Shown: in pieces, positions 33,280 to 43,262 of the stretch
Numbering within the stretch: position 1 is the stretch's first letter
Layout: each line of letters begins with the position of its first letter
NCBI RefSeq assembly: GCF_902167145.1
Contig: NC_050104.1
Coordinates: 4,402,001-4,466,000 of the forward strand
Source: Zea mays
Lineage: Eukaryota; Streptophyta; Magnoliopsida; Poales; Poaceae
Direction: 5' to 3'
Length of the DNA: 64,000 nucleotides
Notes under the pieces: generated by a model
What the model was told of the DNA's origin: nothing
Databases searched by the model: none
Seen by the model: the letters and a program-made list of their open reading frames with translations, nothing else
Made by a program: the position numbers and the translations under genes

Positions 33280-36200
33280 CTATCCTGTACAGATGTTGAG
33301 ACTGGATCGGAAGTCTAAAAAGACACTCGACGGTAACCCCTTGGTGAAGATGTCGGCGAACTGAAGCGTGGTGGGGACGCTGAGAACGCGGACGTCACCG
33401 GCAGCGACACGCTCGCGGACGAAGTGCAGGTCGATCTCCACATGCTTCGTGCGCTGATGCTGCACGGGGTTGGTGGAGAGGTAGACCGCGCTGACGTTGT
33501 CGCAGTAGACGAGGGTGGCGCGCTGGAGGGGACTGTGGAGCTCGTGGAGGAGCTGGCGCAGCCAGGAAGCCTCGGCCACGCCATTGGCCACGGCACGGTA
33601 CTCGGCCTCAGCGCTGGAGCGAGAGACGACGGGCTGCCTCTTGGCGGCCCAAGAGACGAGGTTGGCGCCCAGGAAGACGGCGTAGCCGGAGGTGGACCGG
33701 CGCGTGTCGGGACAGCCAGCCCAGTCAGCGTCGGTGTAGACCATGAGCGCCGACGTCGGGGATGGGCGGAGTAGGAGACCGTAGTCGAGGGAGCCGCGGA
33801 GGTAGCGTAGAATCCGCTTGAGCGCAGTGAGATGGGGCTCCCGCGGAGTGTGCATATGCAGGCACACCTACTGGACGGCGTACGCGATGTCGGGCCTGGA
33901 GAACGTGAGGTACTGGAGCGCGCCGGTGAGGCTCCGGTAGGACGTCGCGTCGGCGACCGGAGGCCCGTCGTCCTCAGAGAGCTTCGCCTGAGTGTCGACA
34001 GGCGTGGAGCAGGGCTTGCAGTCAGACATGCCAGCCCGCTCCAGGATGTCGATGGCGTACTGGCGCTGATGGAGGAAGAGACCCTGGGGCCGACGTTCGG
34101 CGGTGACGCCGAGGAAGTGGTGGAGGGGCCCCAGGTCCTTTATCGCGAACTCCCGCTGAAGGGCGACGATCGTGCGCTGAAGGAGGTCGGCGGTGGATGC
34201 CGTGAGCACAATGTCGTCGACGTAGAGCAGGAGGTAGACGGTGTCGTCGCCGCGCCTGTAGATGAACAGGGACGTGTCCGACTTGGCCTCGACGAAGCCG
34301 ACAGAGGCCAGGTAGGAGGCGAAGCGGCTGTACCAAGCCCGTGGCGCCTGCTTGAGGCCGTACAGGGACCTGTTCAGCCGGCAAACCAGATCCGGACGGT
34401 CAGCGTCGACGAAGCCGGTGGGCTGGCTGCAGTAGACAGTCTCCGTCAGAGTGCCATGGAGGAAGGCATTCTTGACATCGAGCTGATGGATCGCCCAGTC
34501 GCGGGAGAGGGCGAGGGAGAGGACGGCGCGAACAGTGGCGAACTTGACGACAGGGCTGAAGGTCTCGTCGTAGTCCACTCCGGGGCGCTGGGTGAAGCCC
34601 CGAAGGACCCAACGGGCCTTGTACCTGTCGAGGGAGCCATCCGAGGTCAGCTTGTGGCGAAATAGCCACTTGCCGGTGACCACGTTGGTGCCTGGTGGAC
34701 GCGGCACCAGGTCCCAGGTGTGGTTGGCCAAGAGGGCTGCGTACTCCTCCTCCATAGCACGACGCCAATGTGGGTCGGCGAGGGCAGTGCGAACGGAGGA
34801 GGGTACCGGCGAAGCGTCGGGTGGAGTGCTGGTCGTAGCAGCTGCCAGGATGAGCCGGTCGACGGGGCGAAGAACGCCAGCAGCGCGCCGAGTCACCATC
34901 GGGTGGACGTGCCCGGGGTCGCGGTGGATGGCGACCGGGTGGTATACGGACGACTCGGAGTGGACCGCCGGGACGTCGGGAGCGGCTGGTGGGGCCGGCT
35001 CACGGCGGTGATAGACGACGGCGGGGTCGGCGAATCGGGCCGCACTCGTTGACGGGCCCGAGTCGGGGGGCGCCGAGGTAGTGGCGTGGCCGCGGCGATG
35101 GTAGACGAGGGCGGGGTTGGCGAATCGAGCCGGAGTCGACGGGGCCGCGCGAGGCGCAGGCGGGGTCGACGGGGCCGCGCGTGGCGCGGGCAGGATCGAC
35201 GGGGCCGCGCGTGGCGCAGGCGGGGTCGACGGGGCCGCGTGTGGCGCAGGAGCCGGAGTCGACGGGGCCGCACGAGGCGCAGGCGGGATCGACGGGGCCG
35301 CGCGTGGCGCGGGCAGGATCGACGGGGCCGCGCATGGCGCGGGCAGGATCGACGGGGCCGCGCGTGGCGCAGGCGGGGTCGACGGGGCCGCGCGTGGCGC
35401 GGGCAGGATCGACGGGGCCGCGCGTGGCGCAGGCGGGGTCGACGGGGCCGCGCGTGGCGCAGGCGGGGTCGACGGGGCCGCGCGTGGCGCGGAAGAGGTC
35501 GTGGGGGCCGCACGAGGAGCAGGTAACGGCGCAAGTCGGGGAGCCGAAGGTGGGGGAGGAAGCGGATCGGACTCGAGGAGGGAGTCAAGATCGGTGGGTG
35601 GGGTGGAGCCTGCAAGGGGAAACACATCTTCGTCAAAGATGACATGACGAGAGATGATGATGCAGTGGGAGGTGAGGTCCAGACACCGGTACCCCTTGTG
35701 GTCAGGGGAGTAGCCAAGGAATAGACAGCGGGTGGAGCGAGGAGAAAGCTTATGTGGAGCGGTAGCGGAAGTGTTAGGGTAGCAGGCACAGCCGAACACG
35801 CGCAGGTGGTCGTAGGAAGGGGTTGTGCCGTACAGGGCAAAGTGAGGAGTAGGGTGGCTCACCGCCTTCGAGGGAAGACGGTTGAGGAGATGCGTGGCAG
35901 TATGAAGGGCCTCTGCCCAGTAGGTGGCGGGGAGAGACGCCTGAAAGAGAAGGCAGCGGATCATGTTGGTGGTGGTGCGAATCATACGCTCGGCCCGGCC
36001 GTTCTGAGCAGAGGTGTAGGGACACGAGAGACGCAACTGGACGCCGTGAGTGAGGAAGAAAGAACGGGAGGCGTTGTTGTCGAACTCGCGGCCATTGTCG
36101 CACTGCAGGGCACGGACCGGGCGCCGGAACTGGGTGGATACCCAGGTGAAGAAGTGAGTGAGGGTGGGAAACGTGTCGGACTTCAGCCGAAGGGGGAAAG

Positions 36201-37185
36201 CCCAAAGGAAATGGGAGTAGTCATCCAGAATGACTAGGTAGTACTTGTAGCCGGAGAGGCTAAGGACAGGAGACGTCCAGAGGTCACAGTGGACAAGATC
36301 AAAGGCCTGAACAGCCCTGGACGTGGAAGTGGAAAAAGGGAGACGTGAGTGACGGCCGAGCTGACAAGCATGGCAGAGGCGCTCAGAAGAGCCCCGAGTA
36401 TATGATATGTCTGAGTGGCCGGAAAGCTGGGACATGACGTCAGGTCCAGGGTGCCCGAGGCGACGGTGCCAAATGGCGGAGGAGGTGGTGGTAGTAGCGA
36501 GAGCATGAGATGAGGCTACTTTGGTGTGGGGAGTGGAGGGCAAGTGAAGAGAATAGAGGGGGCCGGAGCTGTCACAGCGAGCAAGCACATCATGTGTGGG
36601 GAGGTGGCGTATGGTGAGGCCCCAGGGGTCGAACTCCATAGAGCACTGGTTGTCACTAGTGAAGCGACGAACCGAGAGGAGGGGATGAGTCAGTCCGGGA
36701 GCAACAAGGACGTCGTTAAGGCAGAATGGTCCTGGAAGAACCGATGTACCTACTGAGGTAACCGGGAGGGTGGAACCGTTACCGACGACGATGGAGGTAG
36801 GATGTGAGGGGTGGGGTGGATGGGAGTGGAGTAACGAATTAGTGGTGGGGGTAGTGTGGAAGGAGACCCCGGAGTCAACCACCCAATCGGTGGTGGTTCG
36901 GGGAGGTGGAAGTGGCGAGGGTACAGTGTGAGCGGAGAGGGCCAGGGAAGGTGCCCCGACAGGTGCACTAGGAAGGGAGGGAGAGGACACGGGCTCAACC
37001 GCTAGGGAGGCGATCGTAGCACGTGGAAAGACAAGCGGTCCAGGCACGTGACGGCCCGCCTGAGGGTGGACCTCGACGCAGTCCCGAAGAATAGGGTTCC
37101 AGACTGGATCGAAGGACATGAACATGCCACGGATGAGCTGGCCGTCGTGGAGGAGGACACGCACAGTCACGAGAGCGGCGGGCAT
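33280..37185 (-). CDS. Copia polyprotein: LSm-like domain, protease, integrase, RT, RNase H (one in-frame stop)
   Basis: ATG at 37185. Residues about 4-64 form an LSm/Sm-like domain. Sm1-type VTVRVLLHDGQLIRGMF is followed by SFDPVWNPILRDCVEV, and Sm2-type GPLVFPRATIASLAV follows. Next come a protease with DSGVSFHT (104-111), a GAG-preIntegrase segment, integrase (D in DLWTSP, D in QCDNGREF, E in AERMIR), a repeat-rich linker, RT (LLLYVDDIVLTAS) and RNase H (DADWAGC, SAEAEYRA). A TAG at 33868-33870 falls between RT and RNase H; the frame is otherwise open for about 1300 codons. No Gag capsid or CCHC knuckle exists, so particle assembly would need Gag from elsewhere. An upstream extension of the frame (to 37578, non-ATG) was not used. 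Confidence 0.85.
35138..35500 (-). repeat. 30-bp tandem repeats in the Copia integrase-RT linker (12 units)
   Basis: Unit starts (GACGGGGCCGCGCGTGGCGC) lie at 35138, 35168, 35198, 35228, 35261, 35291 and then every 30 bp to 35471; one unit is 33 bp. On the sense strand they encode APRAAPSTPP/APRAAPSILP decapeptides, a Pro/Ala-rich flexible spacer. Two longer repeats with RFANPALVYHRR-type sequence follow towards the RT. Confidence 0.93.
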
Positions 37186-38019
37186 GGCGACCGGTGCAGG
37201 AGGGGCGAGGCACTGCTGGAGCCGGGGAGCGGTCAGCCGACGCAGGGAGGCGCGGACTGGACAACCGGGCGTCCACGACACGGGACAGCAGGGGTGCAGA
37301 TCCGCGTGGAACAGCAGGGGCGCGCGTCCGCCGGGCGGGCGCTCCTGGACGGCGCGACAGGTCCTGTGCCGGGGCTCCGGTCGGTCGGCACCAGGGCGCG
37401 ACGGACGGTGCAGCACTGCAGCGACGAGGGGCCGCACGGACGTCGGGGCAGAGGGCGACCGTCGGGGCGGCGCAGGAGAACGGCGCGGCGGCGTCCTGGC
37501 GACTTGGCCGCGGCGCACGGCGTCGGCGCGGACGGGTCGAGCGGCGACGGCCCGCGGTGAGGGGAGGCCCGCCTGCACGCTGCGGCGGCGGCTGTACGGC
37601 GCGCGGTGGTCGGCGGCTGGAGACCGGCGGCCGGCGCAGGGGAGATGAGGGAGAGGCGCGGTCGGGGAAGGGATGGAGGCGGCCGGAGGGAGCCCGAGCT
37701 CGCCGGCTCGGGTGGCTTGGTCGGCTCAGACGCGTCGGGTCGCGGCCGGTCGATGCAGCGCGCCGTCGGGGCACGCGCGGGGTCGGCCGGGCACGGCGCA
37801 GGGCAGCGGGGTCGTCGCGACCTGGCGTGGCCAGGACAGGGGCGGTCGGCCCTGGCGCGCGGACGAAGCAAGGTAGGGAGGAGAGAGAGTAGGGGAGGGG
37901 AGAGGAATAGGGTGGCGGCCGGAGGGAGCCCGAGCTCGCCGGCTCGGGGGTGGCGGCGGCCAGAGGTCGGCGGCCTGGCGGCTGCGCAGGGGAGAGGAAA
38001 CAGAAAACCTAAACCTAGA
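37186..38019 (-). other. GC-rich 5' leader of the LSm-bearing Copia element
   Basis: 834 bp between PBS and start codon, very GC-rich. Two exact 34-bp direct repeats (37679-37712 and 37915-37948) include GAGCCCGAGCTCGCCGGCTC. Open frames here on both strands look compositional. No Gag-like sequence was found. Confidence 0.6.
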
Positions 38020-38031
38020 CCTCTGATACCA
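38020..38031 (-). other. Primer-binding site of the Copia element (tRNA-iMet type)
   Basis: The sense strand reads TGGTATCAGAGG, directly after the 5' LTR end CCAACA. Confidence 0.88.
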
Positions 38032-38172
38032 TGTTGGAGACTGAACCCACACCCTAATCAGGGGTTGGGAGTGGTATTAAATAGGGAGAGTAACTGGGCC
38101 AAGGCCCATTACACAGGGGTATAATGGTCATTACACAGGGAATAGCACAAACCCTAGACGGGTAGTCTAACA
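38032..38172 (-). repeat. 5' LTR of the LSm-bearing Copia element, with TATA-like box
   Basis: 141 bp, identical to 33120-33260. The sense strand has CCTATTTAATACC (38073-38085), a TATA-like promoter candidate 42-54 bp from the LTR end. Confidence 0.95.
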
Positions 38173-38267
38173 ATATACCATGCCATGTGACCACTCTAGG
38201 CCCACATGCGCCATGCACCATATACACAAACCCCTAGCCCACACACGCCCATGAAACCATGAGGGTC

Positions 38268-38280
38268 GGCTCTGATACCA
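38268..38280 (-). other. Primer-binding site of the TRIM (tRNA-iMet type)
   Basis: The sense strand reads TGGTATCAGAGCC, two bases inside the right LTR, an exact match to the common plant PBS. Confidence 0.88.
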
Positions 38281-38282
38281 TT

Positions 38283-38562
38283 TGTAACACTCTGAACACT
38301 CCCGGACCGGCGGTACTTACCCCTTGGCAGCTTTATAGGTTTAGACTATCCCCACAGACCAACACTAGTCTTTTCTACACACTTTGTTCTCACTCATGCG
38401 CACCCAAGAAAACTTCCCTGTCGATCACCCGTCCCAATATTGCTCTAGGCCAAGCACGCTTAACCAAGAGGTTCTTTCGAGATAGACTTCTGAAAAGGAA
38501 GATGCACCTTTTTATTATGAGTACTATATTAATTCTATTAAGCCTTGGACTAGGATATCACA
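38283..38562 (-). repeat. Right (5') LTR of the TRIM (280 bp)
   Basis: Intact copy with plus-strand ends TGTAACACTCTG and GGATATCACA. It aligns with the left LTR on both sides of the Sirevirus insertion. Confidence 0.88.
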
Positions 38563-39116
38563 CATAACCTCTTACATGAATGAGCCTTTGAGATTTTATA
38601 AGAATTATTCTAAAATTAAATGGGTTACACCCAAATAATTCTAACAATCCCCACCAGATCTCAAATTCACATCATAAATTTGTCTCAACCCAATACTATT
38701 TAATATGCTAATGTTTAAATGGAGACTATTAAGTTGGACTTTCATCTAGAACACAAGCTACACTCATTCACAGCTTGAACAATTGAGTAAGCCTTGAATT
38801 ACCAGTTTTGTGCAAATAGGTTTCACTTATAGTTTGATACTTGACCTCCAGTAGGCTACTTCGCGGTTTGAAGCATTAGGTCATACTCTCTAGTCCATCA
38901 TGAGCTTAATAGAGATCACCCAAATCTCACACACTACGATTGTCCAATAGTGGGCTCACATAGGTGTATTCTTTCAAGAACGTTCTACATGACAACATTT
39001 GTACTATTTTAAGCCAATAGAATACATTAAGGCGGTTGCCAACCTACCATGCAAAAGCTGAGAGTATTACATCATTCTCGAGTGAGTTAAATATGTTACT
39101 CTCATGCTAACCTTTA
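38563..39116 (-). other. LTR start, PPT and 3' noncoding region of an old Copia element
   Basis: On the sense strand a PPT-like GATCTGGTGGGGAT ends at 38647 and an LTR begins at 38646 with TGTTAGAATTATTTGGG, running to the TRIM at 38563. The remainder (38660-39116) is noncoding tail upstream of the LTR. Confidence 0.6.
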
Positions 39117-39477
39117 GGGCCTGTTTGGCAACAATGTTCCTCAAAACCATGGTTTTACAATACTATACTTTGCAATTGTCATGACAACACCGTAGTTTCG
39201 ACAACTCCAAAAATATCATGGTTTTGAGGAACACTGTTTGGATATACAACATTGTAAACCATGGTATTTGGTAAAAGCTAACCACCCCATGAAAACTTTA
39301 GGTTGGAGTGGAGTTTTCAATACTCCAAAAATACCATGGTATCTAGAATACCATGGTTTTCAAAACATAGTTTTTAGGAATGCAACTAAACATCTCACGA
39401 CATAAAATACACGGTATTACCCAAAACCATGGCATTGCATAGAAACTGTAAAAATACTTTACTCCCCAAACATGCAC
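39117..39477. mobile_element. Tourist-like MITE (361 bp, TSD TTA)
   Basis: Terminal inverted repeats GGGCCTGTTTGG and CCAAACATGCAC (inverted GTGCATGTTTGG) are flanked by TTA at 39114-39116 and 39478-39480. The 3-bp TWA-type TSD points to the PIF/Harbinger superfamily. It contains several CCATGG-centred palindromes. No coding. Confidence 0.75.
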
Positions 39478-39561
39478 TTAGCTTGATCTTCCCAAATCCT
39501 AATCCATGAGATCTCTGATCACATAGGTTGGATTATCACTAGAGAATAACTTATATGGGTC

Positions 39562-40415
39562 TCAAACATATCTCTTTAGATGTTGTGTTACCGCATTACG
39601 TGACAATCCCTTAGTGAACGGACCAACCTGATTTTTCTCAGTTTGGATATAATCCACAGTAATTACTCTAGAGTTTCTTATTCTTCTGATTGGTTTTAAG
39701 TGTCTCTTGATGTGTCTCGTTGACTTTATATTAGGGTTTTTTAAGTTGGTGCCCTCAGTTTTGCTGGTGTCCTCATTTTTACCCTTAGTCGTGTTTTTTC
39801 TCAGTTTTGCCCTTCTAATGCTATAGAGCAGAAGGGCAAAACTGAGCAAAAAACACGACTAATGGTAAAAATGAGGACACCAGCAAAACCAATGGCACCA
39901 GCTTAAAACTATCTACCTTGGACAACACCATTTGATTGTCACAATTCATAAGAATTGTTGATAATGGTTTCTCGACAATATATAAGTCCATAAAGACCTC
40001 ACGAAGCCACTCGACCTCCACTGTAGCTGTGCATATTGCTGCAAGTTCTGCTTCCATAGTAGATCTCGTCAATATGCTCTGTTTGCATGATCTCCATGAA
40101 ACAAAAACACCTCTAAAAGTGAAAACCTATCCACTTGTGGCATACAACTCATACACATTAGATACCTAATTGACATCATTGTATCCTTCTAGTACTATAG
40201 GATACTCAGAACAATTAATTATGTAATCCATAGTACCCGCTAAGTAGTTCATTACATGCTCTAACACATGTCAATGATCATCCCCTAGATTACTAGTAAA
40301 CTGGCTCAATTTGCTAACAACAAAAAAGATGTAAGGCGTCATAGTACCAGCGAGATACATGAGTGGCCCAATAATATGTGAATATCTTAATTGTTCTCTA
40401 CCAATTCTCTTGTTC
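39562..40415 (-). pseudogene. Copia RT C-terminus and RNase H remnant, split by a foldback MITE
   Basis: The minus strand encodes the RT end (YSHIIGPLMYLAGTM), then RNase H (TRSTMEAELAAICTATVEVE, CDNQMVLSKVDS). After the MITE it continues with NIKSTRHIKRHLK ... DYIQTEKNQVGPFTKGLSRN. Frameshifts and stops are present. It is the only coding trace of the old Copia element whose LTR hosts the TRIM. Confidence 0.8.
39739..39908. mobile_element. Foldback MITE (~170 bp)
   Basis: Two arms of about 78 bp are inverted copies: TTTTAAGTTGGTGCC on the left matches GGCACCAGCTTAAAA on the right. Most of the arms match with few mismatches, around a 10-15-bp loop near 39820. It interrupts the Copia RNase H frame. 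A TSD was not resolved. Confidence 0.8.
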
Positions 40416-41340
40416 TTTTGAGAGCTTTAGAGTTTTTTTCTTTTTTGGTTTGAAAGATGGGGTCAATATTTACCTTGTGTTCGATGATGTCTTGGTTGAT
40501 TCTTTGCATATCATTTGAAGACCCCAAGAGATGCTTTGAAGGAACTACATGATACTTTTCTCTTATCTAGCTAAGAGTGTTGTTCTGATTGTAACTATTT
40601 GTCTAGGGCTAATGGATCTAATGGTGGCTTTTGACTTGTTTAGAGGATTTTTCTTTTGGTTTTGTTTTGTCTAGTTGGTTTTATCTTTGTTGCCTTTGTT
40701 CGACATTGCTAGTATGTGCATATTTCTTTGTTCCGGGGAGGAGTCTCTTTTAATGTTTCTTGCTTTTGTTTGATTGCCGAAGACTCATGATTTCATTGAT
40801 GGCTGACATCTTCATGCAAAGGTAGAGATGATTGATGATTGCTTCAAAAGCATTGATGCTTCCACTAACAAATATGGCATTATAGGGGTAGTGCATTTTC
40901 ACAACATCAAAGGCTATTTGCTTGTCCTTGCATTATTTGTTGTTCCAAAAGATATTGGAAATACTATTCTTCCTATGGTATGTATACTTTTTTACTCCAA
41001 TATTGTATATAGGGTTGTCTACTCGTTGTAATACTTTTTTGTCCATTTTCATTGCATTAAGTGTTGGTGCGAAGATAATGTCTATGGAGCTTGCCCCGTC
41101 AACTAATACTTTGGAGATTGTTCGTCCTCCTATGTTTGCTTTTATTACCATTGCATCCATGTGTGGATAATCTTTTGATGGAAGATCTTCTTTGGAGAAT
41201 GATATTGGTAGACTAGGAGCTCTTGGCCGCACTGCCAAACTCTTTCCTCGATTGGCCCACAGCACGACTGCCCTTCGTCCTTGTCGCCATTGAATCATTG
41301 TTCCTGCCCTGACCTGCTCACTGCTTGCACACCGCACAAG
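40416..41340 (-). pseudogene. Degenerate Tat-lineage Gypsy fragment (protease to start of RT)
   Basis: The sense strand shows ISFSKEDLPSKDYPHMDAMV and a protease-like VLVDGASSIDIIFAP (DGA at the active site). Further left are traces like IIEHKVNIDPIFQTKK that normally precede RT. It is strongly eroded, with no LTR found. Confidence 0.65.
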
Positions 41341-42149
41341 CCACTTGCCACATCTCGTGCCATATCATGATTCATCGTGTATGGATATGATCGTTAGTTG
41401 GCAATATGGCTGGTGGGGAATTGTTACGAGCATTGAGAGTTATTTTCCTGGGTCAGTGCTTGGCCTATGACGGATGGAGCGATTAAGGACACTATGGATT
41501 GGGCAAAAAATAAACTAGAGAGCTACGTGGGCCTTTTCTTTGGCTTAGGGCCATGACTCTATGTGGCCCTAGGCCCATATCCGCTCGTATGATGCATGGA
41601 TTCTTGATGAATCCAAAGTATATAGTTTGCCTTAATGCTATCTCTAACAGATTCTCTACCCGCTATCTATTTGACTTCTTATTTCAAACTCTACTATGTA
41701 AATAATGCAGTCTATAGTGTAAAACAATACTTCGCGCGCTGATATATATGTCTTTGCTGAAGATAAACTAGGGCTAGACGATCTGGTGGTTGACAAGACT
41801 TGTTGATTAGATCAACATATAAGACAACAACACTGCGTGTGGTAACTGTGGTTGCAGGGCTATGCACACAATGACACAACGAAGCTATCGGGTCCAATAG
41901 TACGTCGTGAATGTTAATGAAAAATCTGCATCAGAAGAATAGAGTAGTAGTGCTTGGCTGACTGAACCTCCGGCAGGTGTTGTACTGCTGACAGGTGAGT
42001 TGTCGACATTGTGATTGAATAGTATTTTTAAACAAGGGTGCTCGGTAGCATGGTGTAGTTAGGTGCATGCTAGTAAGATCGCAGTTTTATAACTAGCAAC
42101 TTTATTTAGCAGCACGAAGCTGAAGATGGAAAGAGGCACTCCTAGGATA
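41341..42149. other. Intergenic DNA, no gene or element recognised
   Basis: AT-rich sequence with only short ORFs. The stretch TGCTATCTCTAACAGATTCTC near 41636 resembles MITE termini common in grasses, but no partner end was found. Confidence 0.5.
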
Positions 42150-42241
42150 AGGGCTGGTTTGATGACCAAGAAAATAGAAGGGATCTATGTGGGAGGAATC
42201 CCCTTGCTATTCAATTTTTGAATAGCAAGGAGATTTCTCCC
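42150..42241. mobile_element. Truncated foldback element with a 24-bp hairpin
   Basis: Arms 42191-42214 and 42218-42241 form an inverted repeat of 24 bp with two mismatches and a 3-nt loop; the central 13 bp (CCTTGCTATTCAA) are perfect. AGGGCTGGTTTGATGACC at the left resembles a MITE end. The right arm stops where the next MITE begins. Confidence 0.6.
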
Positions 42242-42243
42242 TA

Positions 42244-42290
42244 AGGGCTTATTCAATTATTTTCATTTCCATGTGGATCTACGAACATAT
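42244..42290. mobile_element. Left end of a TIR MITE split by the gag-only Gypsy element
   Basis: Starts AGGGCTTATTCAATTA. The inverse of the right end at 58716 starts AGGGCTTGTTCGATTA. A TA dinucleotide flanks both outer ends. The two halves are separated by the 16-kb nested insertion. Confidence 0.55.
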
Positions 42291-42754
42291 ACGGTCTGCG
42301 ATGGCGCAGAGAGTCGTCTTCTTCGCAGTAGATCTAGATTTCGCCTCCCGGGAGGGACCCCATCGGGGAGGAGAGATTCTAGGGTGTGTCTTGGCATTGG
42401 CAGGCCACTCAAGACGCCTCTAGTCGATGTAGAGCCAAAGAGAGGTGAAGATTCGAGGTGGAGGAAGGCTAAACTAGGGCTACTTCTAATGCATAAGGTA
42501 AAACAGATAAGTAGAATTGATTGGATCGATTGTGGGGGGTTCAATCGACTATAACCCTTCATCTATATAAAGGGAGGAGGTCTGGACCCGTTACAAGTCG
42601 ATTCTCGAGTTAATCCCATAGGTTTTGCTAACAAATCCCGCTAGAAATCTAGAACCCTAACTGATTCTGCGCACGCGCGGACTGTCTGTGTCGCCACCTC
42701 AGACCGTTCGGCCTACAGGGCCGAACCATCCGCCTGCCTATTTCGGGTTCAACC
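42291..42754 (-). repeat. 3' LTR (truncated) of the gag-only Gypsy element
   Basis: Matches 58200-58666, sharing TCTTCTTCGCAG, GAGCCAAAGAGAGGTGAAGA and CTATATAAAGGGAGGAGG, but lacks the last ~150 bp of the LTR on the sense strand. Its sense start has changed to GGTTGAACCC. Confidence 0.75.
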
Positions 42755-43262
42755 TATGCTCCCCTGCCTTTTGGTGGAGGTTGATGAACCAAAAACATAT
42801 GTACTGCCAGCAATCTTCAGAAAACAATAGATCTCACAAGTCATCTTGTTCCTGAAGTAAGAACTAAGCCTAATGCAAGTCACCGACTTTTTAAATCCGG
42901 TAGGGTGATAGTTCAATAGAGCTCTAATGCATAAATGCCGTTTTGGATTGCATCTTTCTCGGCCATGGCCATCTGATCAATAGGTCAAAAGGTATATAAT
43001 GGAGGTGCCCCCAAGCCTGGATAAGCAAAGGGACTATGTATCATGGGTTCATCATCGTACATTTCCACATTTGAACAGGACAATATATCGACGATGAGTA
43101 GGCGGATGGAAGGTATCCTAGCATCACTGGATGAATAGGTCGTGCTTGTTGTGTTGCTTTTCAGGCCGTTTTATTTGGCTATTTTGTTTTAGCGGGTTAT
43201 CAAGGTTTCTTTGTTGGCCGATCGTGCAGAACGGCCTTCTTGCTAGCCTATATGGAGAGCAC

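Larger units (their letters stand above)
33120..38172 (-). mobile_element. Young Copia element with 141-bp identical LTRs and an LSm-like domain in place of Gag
   Basis: Minus strand, complete. The LTRs (33120-33260, 38032-38172) are identical over 141 bp. TSD is ATATA (33115-33119, 38173-38177). The PBS TGGTATCAGAGG abuts the 5' LTR, and a GCGGGGGGG PPT abuts the 3' LTR. Short LTRs and a single polyprotein resemble the Ale/Retrofit (Hopscotch-type) Copia lineage, but no capsid or zinc knuckle is encoded. One in-frame stop is present. It sits in the internal region of the TRIM. Confidence 0.93.
31604..38562 (-). mobile_element. TRIM-like miniature LTR retrotransposon, split by two later insertions
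   Basis: LTRs of about 280 bp (31604-33024 net of an insert; 38283-38562) flank only about 200 bp of internal DNA once the inserted Copia element is removed. It has a perfect TSD CATAA (31599-31603, 38563-38567), a PBS TGGTATCAGAGCC two bases inside the right LTR, and a PPT (AAGGGGGTGGATT) next to the left LTR. It has no coding capacity, as expected for TRIMs, which rely on proteins made elsewhere. Confidence 0.88.

Noticed and set aside
33832..34665. 277-codon plus-strand ORF opposite the Copia RT
   Set aside because: Shadow of the GC-rich minus-strand RT frame; no motifs of its own.
35086..35647. Plus-strand open frames across the 30-bp repeats of the Copia element
   Set aside because: The repeat unit lacks stops in several frames; the minus-strand polyprotein with enzyme motifs is the real coding frame.
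37048..38124. Several plus- and minus-strand open frames in the Copia leader
   Set aside because: Very GC-rich leader; frames overlap each other, have no recognisable domains and run into the LTR.
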